Assembly (NCBI GenBank): GCA_021829055.1
Contig: JAJZCS010000018.1
Span: forward strand, 1-15,990
Length of the DNA stretch: 15,990 nucleotides
Direction: 5' to 3'
Source: Pseudomonadota bacterium
Lineage (GTDB): Bacteria; Pseudomonadota; Alphaproteobacteria; Acetobacterales; Acetobacteraceae
Numbering within the stretch: the first letter of the stretch is position 1; every line of letters begins with the position of its first letter. The notes beneath the pieces are model-generated. The model was not told the origin of the DNA. It made no database searches and worked only from the letters and a program-made list of their open reading frames with translations. A program made the position numbers and the translations under genes. This document shows, piece after piece, positions 7,254 to 14,670 of this stretch.

Positions 7254-9926
7254 TTAACCAATACGGGCGAGCGCGGCGTCGAGCCGCAAAATCTCCGCAC
7301 GCGCCGTATCCAGGCGCCGTTGATTTTCATGAACAATTTCTTCGGGAGCATGTGCCATAAAATCCTGATTATTCAGCTTTCGTTCGATTTTTTCTACCTC
7401 CCCGGACGCTTTCGAGCGACTCACTGCCAGCCGGTTGCGCTCGACGCCCAAGTCGATGATGTCGGCAAGCGGCAGAATGAAGGTTGCATCATCAAGCAAC
7501 GCTTGCGCGAAACCAGTTGGCATATCCCCCTTCAAAGGCTCGATACTCGCCACGCGCGCCAGCCGCCCGACCACATCGCGCCACCGGTCAATACGCATCA
7601 GGATAGTCGGATTTGCATCACGGACCAGGACAGGAATTTGGCTTGACGCCGGGACATTCATCTCGTGTCGAATCGTACGAATTTCGGACACCAAGCGAAC
7701 AAGCCAAGCGATTTCGTGGCGGGCTTCGGGTGCTTCGGGAACGACCACCACCTCAGGCCAGGACGCCCGAATTAAAGACCCTGAAACACCGTAACCGAAA
7801 TGACCCCATAGTGCCTCGGTCACAAACGGAACTACTGGGTGAAGCAGCCGCAGCAATACACCAAGCACGTAGGACGTAACGCCTCGTAATTCTGCGGCAT
7901 CTTCTGCCGCGAGCCCGGGTTTGGCTAACTCGAGGTACCAGTCGCAAAAATCCGCCCACGCGAAGCGGTAACAAATCATTGCGTAGTCGCTAAGTCGAAA
8001 GTTCTCTAGCGCATGAGTGGCATCAACAATTGTGCGGTTGGCGGCATCCAGGATCCATCTGGACAACACTAACTTCGCGTCTTCAGCGCGAAAAGCCGGA
8101 TCAGGCCAGCAACTGCTCATCTCGCAAAACCGAGCCGCATTCCAGAGTTTCGTTACAAAACTACGATTAGCTTCAACCAAACGCGGACCAAGCTTGATGT
8201 TGCGACCCGTTCCGCTTTGAGCGATTACCGTGTAGCGGAGTGCATCGGCGCCAAAACTCTCGATCAATGCCAATGGATCAACAACATTGCCTCTCGTCTT
8301 GCTCATCTTCTGGCCACGCTCGTCACGCACAAGACCGTGCATATAGACCGTACGAAATGGCTCTTTCCCCATCACATACAGTCCCATCATGATCATTCGG
8401 GCAACCCAGAAGAAAATGATGTCGAAACCGCTGACTAGCACATCACCAGGGTAGTAGCGCGTGAGCTCCGGTTTAGGATCCGGCCAGCCAAGAGTAGAAA
8501 AAGGCCAAAGAGCCGAGCTAAACCACGTATCGAGAACATCCTCATCCTGTGTCAGATGCACATCGTGGCCATAATGCTGTGCCGCCTGCTCGTGAGCGGC
8601 CGTAGTCGACTCGGCAACAAAGATGGTGCCGTCTGGCCCGAACCAAGCGGGTATTCTGTGCCCCCACCAAAGCTGGCGTGAAATACACCACGGTTCGATC
8701 GTGCGCATCCATGAGAAATATGTGTTTTCCCATTGCTTTGGAACGAAAGTGATCTGACCTTGTTCAACTGCTGCAATAGCCGGCTTCGCCAGTTCGGCAG
8801 CATTACAGAACCATTGGTCTGTAAGCAGCGGTTCAATCGGTACGCCCGAGCGGTCGCCGTATGGTACGGCGTGACGGTGGGCCTCGACGCGGTCCAGCAT
8901 GTTGAGAGCTTCAAGCTGTTCGACGATGCGATGCCGCGCCTCAAATCGATCGAGCCCGTTTAGCCCCTCCAGGAACAAAGGGTCCTCAGACCGATATCCG
9001 GCCCGGATTTCTGAAAGTGTGATCCGCCCTTTCTTGTCCAGAACCGAAGGCGCAGGAAGATTATGCCTCTGGCCAACGGCAAAATCATTAAAATCATGGG
9101 CCGGCGTGATCTTCACGGCTCCAGTACCCTTTTCAGGATCTGAATGTCGGTCGGCAATAATCTGGACCCTGCGTCCAGTGATCGGCACGATCACGTGCTT
9201 ACCGATGAAATCGCGATAGCGATCATCCTCAGGATGCACCGCAACTGCCACGTCACCCAACATGGTTTCCGGCCGGGTCGTTGCCACCACGATCACTTGA
9301 TCACTACCTGCAACCGGATAGCGCACATACCACAGGTTACCACTGACCTCGCGCATCTCGACTTCGAGGTCCGAAATCGCTGAGCCGAACTTTGGGTCCC
9401 AATTTACTAAGCGCCGGGCCCGGTAGATCAGTCCATCCCGATACAACAAGTTAAATGTTCGAATGACGGCGTGTGACAATCCTTCATCCATGGTAAAACG
9501 TTCCCGCGACCAGTCTGGCGACGCGCCAAGCCGCCGCAGCTGGCTTGTGATCGCATGGCCTTGCTGGTGCTTCCACTGCCAGACTCGTTCCAGAAAATCT
9601 GGTCGGCCAATAGCCTCGCGTGAGCTTCCTTCGCGGATGAGCTCGCGTTCTACCATCAACTGCGTAGCAATCCCGGCATGGTCGGTACCAGGCTGCCAAA
9701 GCACATCACGCCCCTGCATTCGGCGAAAACGGACCAAAACATCCTGGAGAGTCATGTTCAAAGCGTGACCGACATGCAAACTGCCGGTAACGTTTGGAGG
9801 AGGAATCATAACAACAAAAGGTGTCGAACTGCTCGATGGGTCGGCAGCAAAACCACCATTCTGCCCCCATTTCTCATATATCGAAGCTTCAAACACCTTT
9901 GGGTCGTAATTTTTGTCAAGCGTCAT
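7254..9926 (-). CDS. valS: Valyl-tRNA synthetase
   Basis: An 890-residue class I synthetase that charges tRNA-Val with valine. The Rossmann fold carries the HIGH-type motif HVGH (51-54) within PPPNVTGSLHVGHALN. The CP1 editing domain spans roughly 190-350 and includes TTRPETMLGD (216-225). The second signature KMSKT is at 540-544. The anticodon-binding helical domain follows from about 620, and a C-terminal coiled coil of about 65 residues binds tRNA. Full length for the bacterial family. The start ATG 9926 gives the usual beginning LDKNYDPKVFE; the ribosome binding site is weak. It lies 104 bases downstream of the popZ-like gene, in the same direction, and may share its transcript or have its own promoter there; I could not identify one. 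Confidence 0.98.
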   Translation of the reverse strand: MTLDKNYDPKVFEASIYEKWGQNGGFAADPSSSSTPFVVMIPPPNVTGSLHVGHALNMTLQDVLVRFRRMQGRDVLWQPGTDHAGIATQLMVERELIREGSSREAIGRPDFLERVWQWKHQQGHAITSQLRRLGASPDWSRERFTMDEGLSHAVIRTFNLLYRDGLIYRARRLVNWDPKFGSAISDLEVEMREVSGNLWYVRYPVAGSDQVIVVATTRPETMLGDVAVAVHPEDDRYRDFIGKHVIVPITGRRVQIIADRHSDPEKGTGAVKITPAHDFNDFAVGQRHNLPAPSVLDKKGRITLSEIRAGYRSEDPLFLEGLNGLDRFEARHRIVEQLEALNMLDRVEAHRHAVPYGDRSGVPIEPLLTDQWFCNAAELAKPAIAAVEQGQITFVPKQWENTYFSWMRTIEPWCISRQLWWGHRIPAWFGPDGTIFVAESTTAAHEQAAQHYGHDVHLTQDEDVLDTWFSSALWPFSTLGWPDPKPELTRYYPGDVLVSGFDIIFFWVARMIMMGLYVMGKEPFRTVYMHGLVRDERGQKMSKTRGNVVDPLALIESFGADALRYTVIAQSGTGRNIKLGPRLVEANRSFVTKLWNAARFCEMSSCWPDPAFRAEDAKLVLSRWILDAANRTIVDATHALENFRLSDYAMICYRFAWADFCDWYLELAKPGLAAEDAAELRGVTSYVLGVLLRLLHPVVPFVTEALWGHFGYGVSGSLIRASWPEVVVVPEAPEARHEIAWLVRLVSEIRTIRHEMNVPASSQIPVLVRDANPTILMRIDRWRDVVGRLARVASIEPLKGDMPTGFAQALLDDATFILPLADIIDLGVERNRLAVSRSKASGEVEKIERKLNNQDFMAHAPEEIVHENQRRLDTARAEILRLDAALARIG

Positions 9927-10030
9927 GTTATCACGTGTTCAATACTTGCGGTCAGCCAGTCTCCGAAAGAGATAGGCGGGAAACTGCGAAATGGGAGCGG
10001 CAGTCAGATGCTACCCGACGCAGCAAGAGA

Positions 10031-10693
10031 TCAGTGATCGGCCCGTTCAATAAGACGTTCAATTTCAGCGCGTACCAGCCTCTCGACCAAACCAGACAAA
10101 TTTGAATCCAGCCATGCTTTCAGCAGCGGACGCAATTCTTCGCGCACAATATCCTCAAGCAAGGGTCCGCCGCGGGAAACGGCTACGTTGCGCTGCCTGG
10201 CCAGTGAATTCACCAAAGTGCCAAGTAGTCGCCCAGACTCTCGTGCAGCCTGTTCGCCTACTATTGATTCGGGACTTTGTATTCCCTCACCCGACAACGA
10301 GTGACGCGAAACCTCCTGAGACTGAATCATTTGACGTTCATGCTCGGTCGCGGGTGAGAAGCCTGAATCAGATGGATAGTCAGAATCATGATCTGTCTTA
10401 GCGGATGAATCGGTGCTCACGTTTGGATCCTTGCCGGATGATAAAGTTTCACTGTGCATCGTCGCAATTGCGCCGAAAGTCTCGTAAGATGCCGGACGCG
10501 CCGGTTCGCCGGTCCGTTCGGACCCTGAGTTGTCGACCATCGAAGCGTCAAGATCGATCTGAGGCTCATGGCCCGACAGATCATCACCTGACGCAACCGC
10601 CGACTGACGATCGTCCTTTAGCATACTGCGGATCGATGCCAGGATCTCGTCCATCGTCGGCTCGGCGCTCATCGGTTGATCCGGGATACTCAT
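10031..10693 (-). CDS. popZ: PopZ-like cell-pole organising protein (DUF2497)
   Basis: A 220-residue protein with the two conserved ends of the PopZ/DUF2497 family. The N-terminal helix is EPTMDEILASIRSMLKDD (11-28), which binds partner proteins in Caulobacter PopZ. The C-terminal oligomerisation helices run over about 176-217, with LLEDIVREELRPLLKAWLD followed by LVERLVRAEIERLIE. PopZ forms a polar microdomain that tethers the ParB-bound centromere. The linker between (about 30-170) is rich in Ser, Asp, Glu and Thr and poor in proline, whereas the Caulobacter linker is, as I recall, Pro/Glu/Asp-rich. The start at 10693 has AGGAG six bases upstream, which overlaps the end of tolC nine bases away. 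A later ATG at 10672 is a weaker choice. valS follows, an arrangement I recall as common in alphaproteobacteria. Confidence 0.88.
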   Translation of the reverse strand: MSIPDQPMSAEPTMDEILASIRSMLKDDRQSAVASGDDLSGHEPQIDLDASMVDNSGSERTGEPARPASYETFGAIATMHSETLSSGKDPNVSTDSSAKTDHDSDYPSDSGFSPATEHERQMIQSQEVSRHSLSGEGIQSPESIVGEQAARESGRLLGTLVNSLARQRNVAVSRGGPLLEDIVREELRPLLKAWLDSNLSGLVERLVRAEIERLIERADH

Positions 10694-10702
10694 TCCTCGC
10701 TC

Positions 10703-12193
10703 CTAATGGGCCTCTATGGGGTGTCGGCCCTCCAACAAGTCTCCGTTCGGAGAAATCCCAACGCTCTCATACGCTGCGTTGCCCTCGCCAAACAAGGAGT
10801 GTTTCACTGCCCGGTAATATTTGAGGTCGTCATAATGATGGACCGGCAAGTCAAGGTCTCCTGCGGTGAGGCGACCCATGGCTGCGACAACCGCGTACGA
10901 GTCAATCACAATATTACCGACATTCTCAATCTGTTGGGTTTGCGCTTGGAGCAATAACTGCTGGGCGTTCAGGACATCAAGCATCGTGGATGTCCCAACA
11001 ATCTCCTGTCGTTCGGTTCCGTCTAAGGCAATCCCATCGGCCAAAACCTGTTCTTTGAGGCTTTGGACTGTGGCTTTTGACGACTGTAGCGATTCCCATG
11101 ACTGAACCGCCTGGACAACTGACTGGCGCCGGGCATTTACGGTGTCAGAATAAGCAGCTTGCAGCTTATCGCGTGCTTGTCGGATCGCCGCAAATTCTGC
11201 CCCACCCTGATACAAGGGAACCGTCAAATTAGCCAGTACATCCCCACCGTTCGATCTCGTGTGTGGTCCTCCGACCCCTGAATTATCGAATGCTGAGGCT
11301 GACACCGAAACTTGCGGTCCCAACGCTGCAATAGTGACCTTCACCGCTTCCTTCGCGGCGTTCTCGGCAAACAGAGCAGCGACCATCCTCGGATTGTTGG
11401 TAGCTGCCATCTTGATTAACGCCGATTTCGAATGAACAGGCAAAGCCAAGGGTTGGGGCGGCTTCAGCTCCCGCGCTGGATAAGCGCCCACATATTGGCG
11501 AAAATTGTCATTGGCAACCTTTAGATTGCCGGCGGCGATCCGAACCTGTGCATCCGCCTGCGCAAGCGCTGCACGAGCCTGAGCAACTGATGTCTCCGTC
11601 TGGTCACCGACACGATACTGATCCTCGACCGCCTGCAGTTGCTCCTTCAAAACAGCGCGATCACTGTGGTCGAGAGCCAAAATCTGCCGATTCGTCAGAA
11701 CCACTACGTAAGCGTTAACAACATCGACGAATACTTTTTGCTCAGCTGCGAGGAGCTGCGCCCGTGCGGCATATACGTTATTCTTTGCCTCACCCGTTTT
11801 TGCCACGGTCTCACCACTGTTAAAAATCGGCTCGGTCACGGTTAATTCACCCGCCGCTTCGTTGCGCAGCTCCGGAATCCGGAAATGTTGTAGATAGGTT
11901 TGTCCAGTCGCCGCGTTCGTTCCGGGGAATGCTTCACTGTTCAACCCGGAAAGATGCCCTATCGTACCGTTAATTGTCACGGTTGGTCGCCAGCCTGAGA
12001 GCGCCCTCGGCACCGTTTCGTCAGTCGCACGCAAATTGGCACGTTGTTGTTGCAATGCCGGGTTATTGCCGTAGGCTGCGGCAAGTGCCTCGGTGAGAGT
12101 TCTTGGCCGAGTCTGCTGTCCAAAAGCAAGCGCTGGGATCAGAAATAGGACAACAACCGATGCCCACAATAGGCCGTTCGGCTGGCAACGCAT
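10703..12193 (-). CDS. tolC: TolC-family outer-membrane efflux protein
   Basis: A 496-residue outer-membrane channel of type I secretion and tripartite efflux systems. It has a signal peptide of about 25 residues (hydrophobic core VVVLFLIPALAFG). Two outer-membrane efflux protein repeats follow at roughly 33-220 and 250-445, rich in Ala, Gln and Leu in long helical heptads. Family marks include LTEALAAAYGNNPAL, the strand segment LTVTEPIFNSG, its counterpart LTVPLYQGG, and LDVLNAQQLLLQAQ near the end. Length is normal for alphaproteobacterial TolC. Its start overlaps the stop of the methyltransferase gene by one base (TAATG). No inner-membrane pump or adaptor gene lies next to it, so it is probably a shared channel rather than dedicated to one exporter. 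Confidence 0.93.
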   Translation of the reverse strand: MRCQPNGLLWASVVVLFLIPALAFGQQTRPRTLTEALAAAYGNNPALQQQRANLRATDETVPRALSGWRPTVTINGTIGHLSGLNSEAFPGTNAATGQTYLQHFRIPELRNEAAGELTVTEPIFNSGETVAKTGEAKNNVYAARAQLLAAEQKVFVDVVNAYVVVLTNRQILALDHSDRAVLKEQLQAVEDQYRVGDQTETSVAQARAALAQADAQVRIAAGNLKVANDNFRQYVGAYPARELKPPQPLALPVHSKSALIKMAATNNPRMVAALFAENAAKEAVKVTIAALGPQVSVSASAFDNSGVGGPHTRSNGGDVLANLTVPLYQGGAEFAAIRQARDKLQAAYSDTVNARRQSVVQAVQSWESLQSSKATVQSLKEQVLADGIALDGTERQEIVGTSTMLDVLNAQQLLLQAQTQQIENVGNIVIDSYAVVAAMGRLTAGDLDLPVHHYDDLKYYRAVKHSLFGEGNAAYESVGISPNGDLLEGRHPIEAH

Positions 12194-12858
12194 TAAAACA
12201 CGAATTCCGGCGCCTTGACGAAGCCCGGCAGCCAGCCGGTGTTGGCATCCGCGACAAAACGATAGGCGAAGCGGCCGGCTGGCAATGCCTCGGCTACAAC
12301 GACCCGCCCGACGCCGCGCTCAGCCAGAATGGCGACCAGCCGCCCACGGGCAGAAATCTGTGCCGCAAAACTGGCTGGAACAACGTCGATCTTACCTTCG
12401 ATCAGGATACGGTCGTAGGGTACACCTTCCGGATCACCTGCGCTAAGCGGGCCATCGATGAGTCTGACATCGACGGATTCCGACAAAAAGGCAGCCTTCG
12501 CGACTGAACGGAGTTCGGAATCGCTCTCCAGCGCCGTCACCGCTGCACCGCAACGCGCAAGAACTGCAGCACCGTATCCCGTGCCCGCGCCAACAACCAA
12601 CACTCGGTCTTCGGGGCGAACTGATGCCGCGTGGACCAAGCGGGCGATCGTCAGCGGAGCCAACATGACACGCCCATGGGGTAAACAGATGTCCGCATCG
12701 ATATACGCGGAGGCGCGCAGCGGTTCGGGCAAAAACGCCTCACGGCGCAGTGTACGAAGGGCGCCAATAAGGCTCGGCTCGACGATGTCGTTGGGCCGAA
12801 TCTGGGTTTCAACCATCAGTGCACGAGCCTTCTGGAAATATGTTTCCTGGTCCGTCAT
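12193..12858 (-). CDS. Protein-L-isoaspartate O-methyltransferase-like protein
   Basis: A 221-residue SAM-dependent methyltransferase of the PCMT group. The N-terminal family segment is ARALMVETQIRPNDI (11-25), followed by REAFLPE. The SAM-binding motif I is VLVVGAGTGYGAAVLA (86-101), and motif II-like acidic residues (ALESD) follow. Classical PCMTs have a T-I-S-x-P-x-x-V-A motif before the SAM site; here the equivalent stretch is GRVMLAPLTIARL (62-74), so the typical Thr and Ser are missing. True isoaspartyl repair activity is therefore doubtful, although paralogs next to tolC are common in alphaproteobacteria. The start at 12858 fits the family start; the frame is open much further upstream, but that part runs through the tRNA-Cys gene on the other strand. 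tolC follows with a one-base overlap. Confidence 0.8.
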   Translation of the reverse strand: MTDQETYFQKARALMVETQIRPNDIVEPSLIGALRTLRREAFLPEPLRASAYIDADICLPHGRVMLAPLTIARLVHAASVRPEDRVLVVGAGTGYGAAVLARCGAAVTALESDSELRSVAKAAFLSESVDVRLIDGPLSAGDPEGVPYDRILIEGKIDVVPASFAAQISARGRLVAILAERGVGRVVVAEALPAGRFAYRFVADANTGWLPGFVKAPEFVF

Positions 12859-12943
12859 TCGAATGCCTCTGCTAGGTGAGCTTAGGAACGTTGCTGTCTG
12901 CCCTATAGAGCGAGTTTGACCTGCCGGCAAAAACGGTGTGCCC

Positions 12944-12972
12944 TTGACCTTGTAGTCGACGCTGCCGATAAG
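12944..12972 (+). promoter_or_regulatory. Probable sigma-70 promoter of tRNA-Cys
   Basis: TTGACC (12944-12949) and GATAAG (12967-12972) are separated by exactly 17 bases. Transcription would start near 12979, leaving a leader of about eight bases before the mature tRNA at 12987, a usual layout for a single tRNA gene. Confidence 0.6.
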
Positions 12973-12986
12973 GATGTTTGACACGA

Positions 12987-13060
12987 GGTCCGGTGGCAGA
13001 GTGGTGATGCAGCGGACTGCAAATCCGCGAATGTGGGTTCGATTCCCGCCCGGACCTCCA
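12987..13060 (+). tRNA. tRNA-Cys (anticodon GCA)
   Basis: A 74-base gene that folds as a complete cloverleaf. The acceptor stem is GGTCCGG (12987-12993) with CCGGACC (13050-13056), the discriminator is U73 (usual for cysteine), and the 3' CCA is encoded. The anticodon arm is GCGGA - CTGCAAA - TCCGC, giving anticodon GCA. The T arm is GTGGG - TTCGATT - CCCGC with one G-U pair. It decodes UGC and UGU. It stands alone, upstream of rplY and divergent from the methyltransferase-tolC unit. I looked for a repeat of its 3' end nearby that would mark an integrated element and saw none. Confidence 0.97.
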
Positions 13061-13144
13061 ACCTCGGTCCAGCCATGCAGTGTGCCCCCCACGCTAGCGT
13101 TTAGCGTTACTTGTGTCCCCACTCGCCGAACCTAGTGGCGGCAG

Positions 13145-13164
13145 AAGATCCTGCCGGATCTTTT
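13145..13164 (+). terminator. Possible terminator of the tRNA-Cys transcript
   Basis: The stem AAGATCC / GGATCTT (7 bp) with a TGCC loop runs into a short T run (13161-13164), about 85 bases after the tRNA end and in the same direction. The T tail is short, so strength is uncertain. Confidence 0.4.
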
Positions 13165-13351
13165 CAGCGAAATCACGGTTAATGCCCAGACATCCGCATA
13201 AGCCGACGCCAGGCCCAGCAGCATCCTGGCCTCACGTAGGCTCGGCCGGCTCTCGTAATGCTCCGATGGCTTGTCGACCGACGCAGGCATGAAAATGGTG
13301 CGGTGCTGACGCGTTCTTGCCGATCTCGATCCGATCAGCTATCTCGCTGCT

Positions 13352-13378
13352 GCCGGCACCCCTGGAGGCCGGCTTTTT
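13352..13378 (+). terminator. Terminator-like hairpin in the rplY leader (possible attenuator)
   Basis: GCCGGC (13352-13357) pairs with GCCGGC (13368-13373) around a ten-base loop and is followed at once by TTTTT (13374-13378). Only ten bases separate it from the rplY ribosome binding site (13389-13393), so there is no room for a promoter between them: any rplY message should contain this hairpin. It may be an attenuator, or an inefficient terminator that insulates rplY from upstream transcription. Confidence 0.6.
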
Positions 13379-13399
13379 GTATTGCAACAGGAGCGGATC

Positions 13400-14071
13400 A
13401 TGGCCAACTTTGAAACGATTCAGGCCGAAGGTCGCGCGCGAGCCGGCAAGGGGGTGGCGCGAGCGACACGGCGCACGGGTAAGATACCCGCGGTCATCTA
13501 CGGGGCCAAGCAAGAGCCAACGCTTATCGCGCTGGATCCACGGGTGGTGATGCGGGAGCTGAAGCGTGGCGGCTGGCGTTCGCGACTTTATGAAATTGAC
13601 ACGGGCAGCGACAAAACTCGTGCACTTATGCGGGACGTCCAGTTTCACCCCGTAACCGACCAGCCGGAGCACGTCGATTTTCAGCGTCTTGCTCCAGGTG
13701 AACCGGTGCGTGTCGCGGTTCAAGTTGTGTTTCTCAATGAATTGATTTCGGTTGGATTGAAACGCGGCGGGGTTCTCAACGTCGTGAGGCACGCCGTAGA
13801 AGTGTTGTGTGACCCTGATCGTATCCCCGATCGGTTTGAAGCTGACCTCGGTCCATTAGACATCAACGATAACATTCGCTGGCATGACCTGAGAGGCACG
13901 GAAGACACACGCCCGTCGATTACTGACCGAGATTTCGTGATAGCGACAGTCGCGTCACCGACGGTGATTACCGAAGTCACGGCCGAACCGATCGCTGCAG
14001 CCCCTGCCGCTCCGACAAAAGGGGCCGCAAGTGCTAAGGCTGCGCCGGCCAAGCCGGCGGCAAAGAAATAA
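13400..14071 (+). CDS. rplY: 50S ribosomal protein L25 (long, CTC-type)
   Basis: A 223-residue 5S rRNA-binding ribosomal protein of the long CTC/TL5 form. The N-terminal L25 domain (to about residue 90) carries the family segments ARAGKGVARATRRTGKIPAVIYG (from residue 14) and MRDVQFHPVTDQPEHVDF. The C-terminal beta domain (about 95-185) includes PVRVAVQVVFLNE and RGGVLNVVRHAVEV. A low-complexity Ala/Pro/Lys tail (about 193-223) closes the protein, as in many alphaproteobacterial homologs. The start at 13400 has AGGAG six bases upstream; an in-frame TTG at 13382 lies before the ribosome binding site and is not used. pth follows 18 bases after the stop. Confidence 0.96.
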   Translation: MANFETIQAEGRARAGKGVARATRRTGKIPAVIYGAKQEPTLIALDPRVVMRELKRGGWRSRLYEIDTGSDKTRALMRDVQFHPVTDQPEHVDFQRLAPGEPVRVAVQVVFLNELISVGLKRGGVLNVVRHAVEVLCDPDRIPDRFEADLGPLDINDNIRWHDLRGTEDTRPSITDRDFVIATVASPTVITEVTAEPIAAAPAAPTKGAASAKAAPAKPAAKK

Positions 14072-14089
14072 GGCCGACTCAGGTTCGCC

Positions 14090-14668
14090 GTGCTACTCTG
14101 GGTCGGTCTCGGCAATCCCGAACCTGGAATGGCTCGACATCGGCACAATATTGGCTTCATGGCTCTCGACGTAATCGCCGATCGTCACGGTTTTACACCG
14201 TGGCGACAGCGTTTCCGCGCGGCTATTTCAGATGGCACCATCGACGGTGTTAAGATTGTTGCGCTCAAGCCCCTAACCTACATGAACGATTCAGGCAGTG
14301 CAGTGCAGTCGGCAGTGGGCTTTTTCAAGCTGCCGCCGGAGGCAATTACCGTGTTTCACGACGACATTGACCTAGCTCCTGGCAAAGTACGGGTAAAGCG
14401 CGGTGGAGGCGCTGCCGGCCACAACGGTTTACGCAGCATCGATCGGTGTCTCGGTGCGCCCGACTATTGGCGTGTCCGCCTCGGAATTGGACATCCGCAA
14501 GACAAATCACGCGTCACATCTCATGTTCTTGGCAATTTCACATCCAACGAGGAGGATTGGTTGATCCCGATGTTGGAAGCGGTATCCAAATCTATTCGGC
14601 TCCTTCTTGAAGGAAAACCCGAGGATTTCATGACTAAAGTAGCATTGTTGACGAAGGATATATCCTGA
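14090..14668 (+). CDS. pth: Peptidyl-tRNA hydrolase
   Basis: A 192-residue cytoplasmic enzyme that cuts the ester bond of peptidyl-tRNA dropped from ribosomes, recycling the tRNA. All residues known to matter in the E. coli enzyme are in place: Asn 9 (GLGNPEPG), catalytic His 19 (RHRHNIGF), Asn 66 (LTYMNDSG), Asp 91 (FHDDIDLAPG) and Asn 112 (AGHNGLRS). Each is shifted by one or two from the E. coli numbering (10, 20, 68, 93, 114). The start is GTG at 14090; no ATG gives the conserved first strand LLWVGLGNP. The ribosome binding site is weak (AGG about ten bases upstream), so translation may depend on rplY just before it. ychF starts two bases after the stop. Confidence 0.97.
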   Translation: MLLWVGLGNPEPGMARHRHNIGFMALDVIADRHGFTPWRQRFRAAISDGTIDGVKIVALKPLTYMNDSGSAVQSAVGFFKLPPEAITVFHDDIDLAPGKVRVKRGGGAAGHNGLRSIDRCLGAPDYWRVRLGIGHPQDKSRVTSHVLGNFTSNEEDWLIPMLEAVSKSIRLLLEGKPEDFMTKVALLTKDIS

Positions 14669-14670
14669 AA

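Larger units (their letters stand above)
13061..13399. other. Gap between tRNA-Cys and rplY, including the rplY leader
   Basis: These 339 bases hold two terminator-like hairpins (13145-13164 and 13352-13378) and another hairpin GCCAGG / CCTGGC (13208-13213 and 13225-13230). A minus-strand frame of 52 codons (13132-13290) has no ribosome binding site. A possible rplY promoter is TTGCCG - 17 bases - TATCTC (about 13318-13346), which would place the start right at the foot of the second hairpin. GCCGGC occurs three times (13245-13250, 13352-13357, 13368-13373). In many alphaproteobacteria prs precedes rplY, from memory; no trace of prs is visible here. Confidence 0.45.

Noticed and set aside
12859..13122. 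Extension of the PCMT-like frame upstream to 13122
   Set aside because: The extension reads through the tRNA-Cys gene on the opposite strand, and the family's usual N-terminus starts at 12858.
12987..13140. tRNA-Cys as an integration site of a mobile element
   Set aside because: No integrase gene and no direct repeat of the tRNA 3' end are visible; the downstream genes are housekeeping.
13232..13792. A 186-codon minus-strand frame over the start of rplY
   Set aside because: It is opposite the well-supported rplY gene, shows no family features and has no ribosome binding site.
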